A DNA stretch of 7,986 nt, taken from an uncultured Lachnospiraceae bacterium (GTDB lineage Bacteria > Bacillota > Clostridia > Lachnospirales > Lachnospiraceae). The position numbers and the translations under genes were made by a program. Location: NCBI GenBank assembly GCA_934434905.1, contig CAKSAI010000138.1, positions 1 through 7,986 of the forward strand. Direction: 5' to 3'. Under the pieces are notes generated by a model that searched no databases, was not told where the DNA came from, and saw only the letters and a program-made list of their open reading frames with translations. This document shows positions 1 to 4,917 of the stretch, piece after piece; the first letter of the stretch is position 1; each line of letters opens with the position of its first letter.

Positions 1-345
1 CTTTGCTACAATCTGTCCCCGAACCAGATGCTGTTCCAGCACTTCAAGCGCCTTTTCCGGCGTCATTTTCACATATGTAACCTTGTCCTTGCCGGGTTCA
101 ATAACCTCAACGATAGGTTCATATTGGCATAATCCGATACAGCCTGTCTGGGTGACGACCACATGATCCATGCCGCGCTTCTGTACCTCGTCTGACAAAG
201 CGGTGAGTACCGGACGTGCACCGCTTGCGATTCCGCAGGTTGCCATACCAACTACCACGCGTACTTCGTCATTGCTCTCCGAGCGGAATCCGACCTGATT
301 CTGCATCCGCTCCCGGATTGCCTTCAATTCTTCTAATGATTTCAT
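1..345 (-). CDS. HndB-type (2Fe-2S) ferredoxin-like protein, C-terminus cut by window edge
   Basis: Thioredoxin-like [2Fe-2S] ferredoxin-fold protein, probably an accessory electron-transfer subunit of an NAD(P)-linked [FeFe] hydrogenase (HndB-type). 115 codons are visible and the frame is still open at base 1; relatives are about 120-125 residues, so only a few residues are probably missing. Visible motifs are GMATCGIASGAR (residues 33-44, Cys37) and TGCIGLCQYEP (67-77, Cys69 and Cys73), followed by a YVKMTPEKA stretch near the end. The ATG at 345-343 is preceded by a GGAGG at 352-356 with 6-nt spacing. It starts 13 nt after the ATP-binding protein gene ends, in the same operon. Only three of the four cysteines expected for a classical [2Fe-2S] site are seen. 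The family call is confident; cluster content and exact partner are inferred. Confidence 0.88.
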   Translation of the reverse strand, partial: MKSLEELKAIRERMQNQVGFRSESNDEVRVVVGMATCGIASGARPVLTALSDEVQKRGMDHVVVTQTGCIGLCQYEPIVEVIEPGKDKVTYVKMTPEKALEVLEQHLVRGQIVAK

Positions 346-358
346 GTTTTACCTCCAT

Positions 359-916
359 TCAATAATAGTTTCCCTGATCCACTTCTTTTTTATTTTCATC
401 AAGGAATTCCCTGATAAATGATGAGATTTCAATGCTATTAATAGGAATATCCCCAATCATTTCCCGTATTGTGCGCGTATCCAGCACGAATTGCCGTGCA
501 TCCACTTGGTATTGATAGTAAAAATCCAGCTTTTCATTCATGATCACCAGGGAATAAATGGTGGCATTGATATCTCCTATGGGGATACAGTCGATATGAT
601 CCATATGATACTCAGCCAGGATCCTGGTTCCTATTCCCTTTGTTGACGAGATTGAAAAAGACCCATTGGTACATTCTGCCGATTGCTTTAGAAACGGAAT
701 CCCAAGTCCCACCTTTCGTGTGGTTCTTGAGGTGAAAAACGGATTCTGACAAGCGGCAAGCTGCTCCCCGCTCATGCCGCATCCATTATCATTTACCTCA
801 ACTTTTATTCTTTTGGCGTCAGTATGTACGGCAATTTTCACTTCAATGAAGTTTGCACCTGCTTTTATGGAATTTTGTATGATATCTAATATGTGCAGTG
901 AAATTTCCGGAAACAT
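359..916 (-). CDS. GHKL-fold ATP-binding protein in hydrogenase operon
   Basis: A 185-residue protein with a GHKL (HATPase_c) nucleotide-binding domain. The N-box is LHILDIIQNSIKAGA (7-21, Asn15), the G1 box is DNGCGM (43-48), the G2 box is GLGIPFLKQ (70-78), and a third glycine box is GIGT (94-97). There is no histidine-phosphoacceptor (DHp) helix before the domain, so it is not a stand-alone sensor histidine kinase; the N-box looks more like the MutL/anti-sigma type. Residues from about 100 to the end form an uncharacterised C-terminal region with an acidic tail. The ATG lies 3 nt after the hydC stop, with GGAGAAG inside the hydC 3' end as the likely ribosome binding site, implying translational coupling. 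From memory, such proteins recur between NuoE-like and HndB-like subunits in clostridial hydrogenase operons. A regulatory or assembly role is inferred; the substrate is unknown. Confidence 0.85.
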   Translation of the reverse strand: MFPEISLHILDIIQNSIKAGANFIEVKIAVHTDAKRIKVEVNDNGCGMSGEQLAACQNPFFTSRTTRKVGLGIPFLKQSAECTNGSFSISSTKGIGTRILAEYHMDHIDCIPIGDINATIYSLVIMNEKLDFYYQYQVDARQFVLDTRTIREMIGDIPINSIEISSFIREFLDENKKEVDQGNYY

Positions 917-919
917 GTC

Positions 920-1411
920 TTAACGATACTTCTCCAGTATGCCGTCAATGTCATCTACCGTCAGTCTGCCGTAAACTTCATCATTAACCATCATAACCGG
1001 TGCCAGTCCGCATGCACCCACGCACCGGCAGGCATCCAATGAGAACCTTCCGTCAGGCGTGCACTCCCCGCCTGAAATTCCAAGCTTCTCCATCAGCTTG
1101 TTGTAAATATCCCCGGAGCCCTTGACATAGCAGGCGGTTCCGAGACAGACAGAAATCCTATACTCACCCTTGGGGTTCAGGTTGAATTGGGAGTAAAAGG
1201 TTGCCACACCGTAGACCTTCTCCAAGGGGATCCCCAACTGGTCAGCGATGATAGTCTGTACTTCAATGGGAAGATATCCGTAGATATCCTGCGCTTTCTG
1301 CATGATCGGCATCAGAGAGCCCTTTTCATTTCTCAGGTTCTCAATGATCTCAAGCAGCTGCGTCTCCTGTTCTTTTGTTCCCTGAAAGGGAACGCTTTGT
1401 TTTCTTTCCAA
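920..1411 (-). CDS. hydC: NuoE/HydC-type [2Fe-2S] subunit of NAD-linked hydrogenase
   Basis: Homologue of the 24-kDa complex I subunit (NuoE), here most likely the HydC-type subunit of a soluble electron-bifurcating [FeFe] hydrogenase. It would carry a [2Fe-2S] cluster in the chain between the NuoF-like flavin subunit and HydA. Numbered from the TTG start (163 residues), the ligands are Cys89 and Cys94 (C-x4-C in VCLGTAC) and Cys130 and Cys134 (C-x3-C in CRCVGACGLAP). The helical N-terminal NuoE region with VYGVATFYSQF precedes them. The start is TTG at 1411-1409 because AGGAGGG lies 6 nt upstream (1418-1424); the upstream ATG at 1435 would translate through that Shine-Dalgarno sequence. It is the first gene of the minus-strand operon. 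The hydrogenase role, rather than NADH dehydrogenase or formate dehydrogenase, rests on the HndB and ATP-binding neighbours and the divergent HydS; the catalytic subunit is out of view. Confidence 0.88.
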   Translation of the reverse strand: MERKQSVPFQGTKEQETQLLEIIENLRNEKGSLMPIMQKAQDIYGYLPIEVQTIIADQLGIPLEKVYGVATFYSQFNLNPKGEYRISVCLGTACYVKGSGDIYNKLMEKLGISGGECTPDGRFSLDACRCVGACGLAPVMMVNDEVYGRLTVDDIDGILEKYR

Positions 1412-1417
1412 GATTAT

Positions 1418-1424
1418 CCCTCCT
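1418..1424 (-). promoter_or_regulatory. Ribosome binding site deciding the hydC TTG start
   Basis: AGGAGGG on the minus strand, 6 nt before TTG at 1411. It sits inside the reading frame that would begin at the upstream ATG (1435), which argues against that ATG. Confidence 0.85.
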
Positions 1425-1497
1425 ATATATGGCATGTTGTTTCAAAGAACCTGCAAAATCACACCTTCCGGCATCTTTGAATCATGCTACGAATCTC

Positions 1498-1526
1498 ATT
1501 CTATCATTTTTTTTATCAATAAACAA
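1498..1526 (-). promoter_or_regulatory. Sigma-A-type promoter for the hydrogenase operon
   Basis: Read on the minus strand: -35 TTGTTT (1526-1521), a 17-nt spacer, then -10 TAGAAT (1503-1498) preceded by TGA, making an extended -10 (TGnTAGAAT). Transcription would start near 1490, giving a leader of about 80 nt before the hydC TTG. It is a prediction from consensus match only. Confidence 0.6.
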
Positions 1527-1614
1527 GTGTGAATCCACAGAATATTCCTGCATTTCCAGCCGGATACTATTTATAACGCAGGTGCATTGTATTTATTCAA
1601 ATGCAATTAAATAT

Positions 1615-1632
1615 ATGTTACAATTTTAACAA
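1615..1632. promoter_or_regulatory. Putative Rex operator
   Basis: The 18-mer ATGTTACAATTTTAACAA matches 12 of the 14 defined positions of the clostridial Rex consensus TTGTTAANNNNTTAACAA; the mismatches are positions 1 and 7. Rex is a redox-sensing repressor released from DNA by NADH and is known to control hydrogenase and fermentation genes in Clostridia. The site ends 10 bp upstream of the plus-strand -35 and lies about 90 bp upstream of the minus-strand -35. Which promoter it controls is uncertain, because repressor sites more often overlap the promoter. Confidence 0.5.
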
Positions 1633-1642
1633 TTTGTTTTTG

Positions 1643-1671
1643 TTGAAAATAGACAAAAAGAATGATATAAT
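1643..1671 (+). promoter_or_regulatory. Strong sigma-A-type promoter for the DRTGG-HydS-PHP operon
   Basis: -35 TTGAAA (1643-1648), a 17-nt spacer and a perfect -10 TATAAT (1666-1671), preceded by TG at 1663-1664 to form an extended -10. The predicted transcript would start near 1678, about 50 nt before the TTG start at 1731. Confidence 0.8.
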
Positions 1672-1717
1672 GTTTTACGAATTTACTGTAAAAACGAATT
1701 ATGAACATAAAAAATTT

Positions 1718-1724
1718 GGGAGGT
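1718..1724 (+). promoter_or_regulatory. Ribosome binding site deciding the first DRTGG gene's TTG start
   Basis: GGGAGGT followed by 6 nt and TTG at 1731. The ATG at 1725 abuts this site with no spacing and the ATG at 1701 lies upstream of it, so both are poor start candidates. Confidence 0.82.
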
Positions 1725-1730
1725 ATGACA

Positions 1731-2081
1731 TTGAATCTGGATGAAATCTGCAAACTGTTGAATGCAACTCTGCTGACAACCAATCACGACCTGACACGTG
1801 TGGTTCATTCCGCCTTCAGTGCTGATATGATGAGCGATGTGCTGGCTTTCGCAAAGAATGACTCTATCCTGATTACCGGGCTATGCAATCCGCAGGTCAT
1901 GCGTACAGCCGAGATGATGGATCTGGCCGGTGTGATCTTCGTCAGGAAAAAGGAACCGGATGCCAACATGCTTCGGCTGGCGGAGGAGATTGGATTATGT
2001 GTGATGACGACCGATCTTTCCATGTTTTCTACTTGTGGAAGATTATATGGCGCCGGGCTGGTTGGAGGTGTCGAATATTGA
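1731..2081 (+). CDS. Stand-alone DRTGG-domain protein
   Basis: A 116-residue protein made essentially of one DRTGG-type domain. This domain is otherwise found in CBS-domain pyrophosphatases and at the N-terminus of some phosphotransacetylases, where it is thought to be regulatory. The diagnostic stretches are HDLTRVVHSAFSADMMSDVL (19-38), covering the degenerate DRTGG motif region and the following AxDxxSDVL, then VIFVRKKEPD and a C-terminal MTTDLSMFSTCGRLYGAGL. Automatic annotation may label such proteins 'serine kinase', but no kinase Walker motif is visible. It is the first gene of the plus-strand operon, directly behind a strong promoter, and its stop overlaps the start of the next gene. 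A ligand-binding or protein-interaction role in the hydrogenase signalling module is inferred. Confidence 0.82.
   Translation: MNLDEICKLLNATLLTTNHDLTRVVHSAFSADMMSDVLAFAKNDSILITGLCNPQVMRTAEMMDLAGVIFVRKKEPDANMLRLAEEIGLCVMTTDLSMFSTCGRLYGAGLVGGVEY
2064..2070 (+). promoter_or_regulatory. Ribosome binding site inside DRTGG gene for the downstream ATP-binding protein
   Basis: GGAGGTG lies within the 3' end of the upstream gene, 7 nt before the TTG at 2078. It fixes a TTG start that overlaps the preceding TGA stop (TTGA). Confidence 0.82.
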
Positions 2082-2500
2082 GTGGAAAGCTACGTTTTGA
2101 ATATCATGTGCCCGGAGACGACTTTACAAGAGCCGGAGAAGCAAGCAGCGATATCAAGAACAAATTAAAGCAGATGGGCGTTGATCCGACAGCGGTGCGC
2201 AAGGCTGCCATTGCCATGTATGAGGGCGAGATCAATATGGTGATCCATGCGCATGGCGGAAATATTATTATTGATATCCTGCCGGACAGAATCGTGATGG
2301 ATCTAATTGATCATGGACCGGGCATTGAAGATATCGAGAAGGCCATGCAGGCGGGATATTCGACTGCTCCTGACCAGATTCGTTCCCTGGGCTTTGGCGC
2401 CGGGATGGGGCTTCCCAACATGAAGAAATATTCCGACGAAATGGATATTTTTTCCAGGCCTGGGGAGGGAACCATCGTACATATGGTGGTTAATTTTTAA
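2078..2500 (+). CDS. RsbW/SpoIIAB-like GHKL ATP-binding protein
   Basis: A 140-residue single-domain protein of the anti-sigma-factor serine kinase-like GHKL class. The N-box MYEGEINMVIHAHGG (47-61) has the Glu49-x3-Asn53 pair seen in SpoIIAB/RsbW-type kinases. The G1 box is DHGPGI (78-83), the G2 box is LGFGAGMGLPNM (104-115) and the last glycine box is GEGT (129-132). The start is TTG at 2078, overlapping the previous stop and served by GGAGGTG at 2064-2070; the frame stays open upstream to 1883, but that part lies on top of the DRTGG gene. HydS follows 15 nt after its stop. It could phosphorylate a partner protein on serine or act as a switch controlled by HydS. No sigma factor or anti-anti-sigma (STAS) gene is in the window, so the target is unknown. 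Confidence 0.85.
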   Translation: MSGKLRFEYHVPGDDFTRAGEASSDIKNKLKQMGVDPTAVRKAAIAMYEGEINMVIHAHGGNIIIDILPDRIVMDLIDHGPGIEDIEKAMQAGYSTAPDQIRSLGFGAGMGLPNMKKYSDEMDIFSRPGEGTIVHMVVNF

Positions 2501-2515
2501 AAAAGGGGGCATTTT

Positions 2516-3832
2516 ATGAATAATAAGTTTTTTCATTCTGTCTACTTAAATGAAGACCTTTGCCGTGGCTGCATCAACTGCATCAAGCGCTGCCCAACCA
2601 AAGCCATTCGCGTACAGAACGGGAAAGCATTCATCATCAAAGAATTCTGCATCGACTGCGGGGAGTGCATCCGTCACTGCCCGCATCATGCCAAGCAGGC
2701 ACGCCGGGATCATATCGATATTCTGGAGAATTATGAATATACGGTAGCGTTGCCTGCGCCATCTCTCTACAGCCAGTTCAACAATCTCTCCGATGTGAAT
2801 ATCGTATTGACTGCACTGCTGGCTGTCGGTTTTGACGACGTATTCGAGGTGAGTGCTGCCGCAGAACTTGTCAGCGAGGAGTCCCGACGTTATGTCAATG
2901 CTCATCCGAAGCAATGGCCTTATATCAGCACTGCCTGTCCTACCGTGGAGCGGCTGATCCGCGTCCGTTTTCCGAACTTGATTGACCACCTGCTCCCTCT
3001 CCTGCCGCCGGCGGAGGTAGCGGCCAAGCTTGCGAGACGTCGTGCCATGGATAAGACCGGTCTGCCCGCCAAGAAGATCGGCGTTATCTTCCTGTCTCCA
3101 TGTCCTTCCAAAGTAGCCTTTGTCAAATCACCTTTGGGAATTGCAGAGAGCAGGATCGACGGAGTGATGGCCATCAAGGATGTCTATAAGCTTCTGCTCC
3201 CTCATATGAAGGAGGCGGAGCGGGCGGCAAGGAATCTGTCTATCTCCGGCAAGATAGGTGTCGGCTGGGGAAATGCAGGCGGTGAGGCAGCCGGAATGAT
3301 CACAGAGGAATATCTGGCGGCAGACGGCATAGAAAATGTTATCCGCGTGCTGGAGGATATGGAGGATGAGAAGTTCAGCTCTGAGCTGCAATTCATTGAA
3401 CTTAATGCGTGCAGCGGCGGCTGTGTCGGCGGCGTACTGAATGTAGAGAATCCTTATCTGGCCAAGTCCAAGTTAAAGCATTTGAAGAAGTACATGCCGG
3501 TCTCTGTGCAGCATCAGTCAGATTACCCTGTATTCTGTCAGAATGATCTGTATTTTTCCGAGGAGATCACCTATGAGCCGGTCTATCGTCTGGGCAAGAG
3601 TCTCATCGAGAGTATGGCAAATCTTTCCACCGTGGAGGAACTCATGCGGGAATTTCCCGGCCTGGACTGCGGCTCCTGCGGAGCTCCCACCTGCCGCGCA
3701 CTGGCGGAGGACATCGTTCGTGGCCATGCCAGAGAAGAAGATTGTATCTATCTGCTGCGCAGCTATTATGATACCTTAAAGAAAAGTCAACTGATAAAGG
3801 AGAAAGAGAATGACAATAAAGAATCTCATTGA
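2516..3832 (+). CDS. hydS: Putative sensory [FeFe] hydrogenase (HydS-like)
   Basis: A 438-residue protein. Two [4Fe-4S] ferredoxin motifs come first (Cys16/19/22/26 and Cys45/48/51/55), then a [FeFe]-hydrogenase H-cluster domain (about 75-350), then a CxxCx4C...C [4Fe-4S] domain (Cys385, 388, 393, 410). All four H-cluster ligands are present: Cys141 (STACP), Cys196 (SPCPSK), Cys299 and Cys303 (NACSGGC). The usual TSCCP has Ala140 instead of the proton-relay Cys, and the Met residues of MPC and of the third motif are Ser194 and Asn297. The CVGGVLNVEN ending replaces the catalytic GGG motif. These changes match sensory-type (group C/D) hydrogenases rather than bulk H2 producers. There is no PAS or kinase domain, so the signal must pass to separate partners, probably the co-encoded DRTGG, ATP-binding and PHP proteins. 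The ATG at 2516 has a GGGGG-type ribosome binding site. The family call is firm; the sensory role is inferred. Confidence 0.88.
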   Translation: MNNKFFHSVYLNEDLCRGCINCIKRCPTKAIRVQNGKAFIIKEFCIDCGECIRHCPHHAKQARRDHIDILENYEYTVALPAPSLYSQFNNLSDVNIVLTALLAVGFDDVFEVSAAAELVSEESRRYVNAHPKQWPYISTACPTVERLIRVRFPNLIDHLLPLLPPAEVAAKLARRRAMDKTGLPAKKIGVIFLSPCPSKVAFVKSPLGIAESRIDGVMAIKDVYKLLLPHMKEAERAARNLSISGKIGVGWGNAGGEAAGMITEEYLAADGIENVIRVLEDMEDEKFSSELQFIELNACSGGCVGGVLNVENPYLAKSKLKHLKKYMPVSVQHQSDYPVFCQNDLYFSEEITYEPVYRLGKSLIESMANLSTVEELMREFPGLDCGSCGAPTCRALAEDIVRGHAREEDCIYLLRSYYDTLKKSQLIKEKENDNKESH

Positions 3833-4148
3833 CAAGAATCTGTTCACTCTGGTAAACGAGGGAACAGACACCGACCGCTTGATATCAAAGCCATACTGCT
3901 GTGATCTCTTAAGCGTCGCCATGAGCAGCGCACCTGCCGATGGCATCTGGTTTACCGTGATGGCCAATATGAACACCATTGCGGTTGCTACGCTGACGGA
4001 GACGGCCTGCATCGTACTGGCTTTAGGAACAATGCCGGACGAGGCCACCCTTGCCCGTGCCAAGAATGAAGGCCTCACGATTTTTTGTACGGAACTGCCA
4101 ATCTTTGATGCTGCGGTTCTGTACTACGAGATGCAGAAGGAATCCTGA
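3810..4148 (+). CDS. Second DRTGG-like domain protein
   Basis: A 112-residue protein resembling the DRTGG-fold proteins found next to sensory hydrogenases. It has GTDTDRLISKPYCCDLLSVA (18-37), a degenerate version of the DRTGG-xxxDLLS region, then GIWFTVMANMNTIAVATL, LGTMPDEATLARAKNEGL and TIFCTELPIFDAAVLYYEM. The layout parallels the first DRTGG protein (1731-2081), but the two are diverged, and this one has Cys-Cys before DLLS. The start ATG lies inside the hydS 3' end (23-bp overlap) with AAAGGAG at 3796-3802 and 7-nt spacing, so translation is probably coupled to hydS. A regulatory ligand-binding or adaptor role is inferred. Confidence 0.75.
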   Translation: MTIKNLIDKNLFTLVNEGTDTDRLISKPYCCDLLSVAMSSAPADGIWFTVMANMNTIAVATLTETACIVLALGTMPDEATLARAKNEGLTIFCTELPIFDAAVLYYEMQKES

Positions 4149-4175
4149 CAAATTCCATACAAGGAGGATAACATC

Positions 4176-4874
4176 ATGCCAGACAAGCCTTCTTTCCTAA
4201 GCTATGACCTGCATATTCACTCCTGTCTCTCACCATGTGCCGATGATGATATGACACCTGGCAATATTCTCGGCATGGCTGCACTGATCGGCCTTGATAT
4301 CATTGCGCTGACCGATCACAACAGTTGCAAGAACTGTCCGGCCATTGTCCGGCTGGCAGAGGATTTTCCCTTGCAGGTAATCCCCGGTATGGAGCTTACC
4401 ACCGCTGAGGAAGTGCATGTACTTTGTTATTTTTGTAATCTGGAAGATGCCATATCCTTTGACACCTATGTGGAACAGCATCTTCTTCCAATCCCCAATC
4501 AGACAGAGCTGTTCGGAAACCAGCTGCTCTGTGACGAACAGGATAACATTTGCGGAACATATGAAAATCTGCTGATCACAGCCACGGATATTTCTTTCTT
4601 TCAATTAGGAGAAGTTCTGACTGCGTACAATGGATTTATGGTTCCGGCGCACATGGACAAGAAGTCCAACAGTCTCTTAAGTCAATTGGGCTTTGTGCCG
4701 GAGAATTGCGGATTTACATGTTTTGAAGTACATAATATGGATGAAGCTGCAAGGCTGCGCAGCAAATATCCGATTCTGAAGGAATGTGAGGTACTGTGCA
4801 GCTCGGATGCCCATCGGCTGGATGCCTTGCATGAAAAAACATATTTTCTGAAGAATGGGATATTCCCTGTATGA
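4176..4874 (+). CDS. Cysteine-rich PHP-domain putative metallo-phosphoesterase
   Basis: A 232-residue PHP-domain protein of the TrpH/nucleotide-phosphoesterase-like type. Metal-site motifs are complete: DLHIHS (His13, His15), TDHNS (Asp47, His48), GMELTT (Glu73), EVHV (His81), VPAHMDK (His159) and SSDAHR (Asp211, His213). These predict a trinuclear-metal phosphoesterase or phosphatase. It is unusually rich in cysteine: twelve, mostly in close pairs (17/21, 51/54, 84/87, 178/182, 204/208). The ATG has a strong AAGGAGG at 4161-4167. It is the last gene of the plus-strand operon, 27 nt after the second DRTGG gene, and its stop lies in the loop of an inverted repeat. It may be the hydrolytic output of the HydS module, acting on a nucleotide or phosphoprotein; the substrate is unknown. 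Confidence 0.85.
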   Translation: MPDKPSFLSYDLHIHSCLSPCADDDMTPGNILGMAALIGLDIIALTDHNSCKNCPAIVRLAEDFPLQVIPGMELTTAEEVHVLCYFCNLEDAISFDTYVEQHLLPIPNQTELFGNQLLCDEQDNICGTYENLLITATDISFFQLGEVLTAYNGFMVPAHMDKKSNSLLSQLGFVPENCGFTCFEVHNMDEAARLRSKYPILKECEVLCSSDAHRLDALHEKTYFLKNGIFPV

Positions 4875-4894
4875 CAGTGTGTATCCCATTCTTC
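4850..4894. terminator. Inverted repeat between convergent genes, possible bidirectional terminator
   Basis: A perfect 13-bp inverted repeat: left arm 4850-4862 (GAAGAATGGGATA), right arm 4882-4894. The 19-nt interior can form a further 4-bp hairpin (CTGT 4867-4870, ACAG 4874-4877). It spans the stop of the PHP gene (4872-4874) and lies just past the proA stop (4918). Neither side has an ideal U-tract: the plus-strand side is only mildly T-rich, and on the minus strand a T6 run follows about 11 nt after the stem. It is therefore a probable but non-canonical terminator or 3' end stabiliser. Confidence 0.6.
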
Positions 4895-4917
4895 CTGCAT
4901 TTCTTTCCCTGAGAGCA

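Larger units (their letters stand above)
1412..1730. other. Divergent intergenic control region between hydrogenase operon and HydS operon
   Basis: AT-rich stretch of about 320 nt with no credible gene. It contains a minus-strand promoter (1498-1526) with a short dyad at its upstream edge (1528-1539), a Rex-like operator (1615-1632), a plus-strand promoter (1643-1671), and ribosome binding sites for both flanking genes. A weaker inverted repeat, TGCATT (1583-1588) with AATGCA (1600-1605), is also present; its function is unknown. The predicted leaders are roughly 80 nt (hydC side) and 50 nt (DRTGG side), and I see no riboswitch in either. Confidence 0.7.

Noticed and set aside
359..916. Complete sensor histidine kinase
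   Set aside because: There is an ATP-binding domain only: no phosphoacceptor His helix, no sensor domain, and no response regulator nearby.
1528..1539. TGTG-N4-CACA as a second Rex site
   Set aside because: Rex sites of the TGTGAA type have TGTG and CACA separated by 8 bases, not 4.
1583..1605. TGCATT...AATGCA inverted repeat as an operator
   Set aside because: Only 6 bp per arm with an 11-nt spacer in AT-rich DNA; a chance occurrence is likely.
1187..1629. Plus-strand open frames over hydC and the intergenic region
   Set aside because: They lie antisense to conserved NuoE coding sequence or in AT-rich non-coding DNA, with no recognisable protein motifs.
1883..2077. Upstream extension of the RsbW-like ATP-binding reading frame
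   Set aside because: It overlaps the DRTGG gene in another frame and has no homology-like motifs; the GGAGGTG at 2064-2070 supports the TTG start at 2078.
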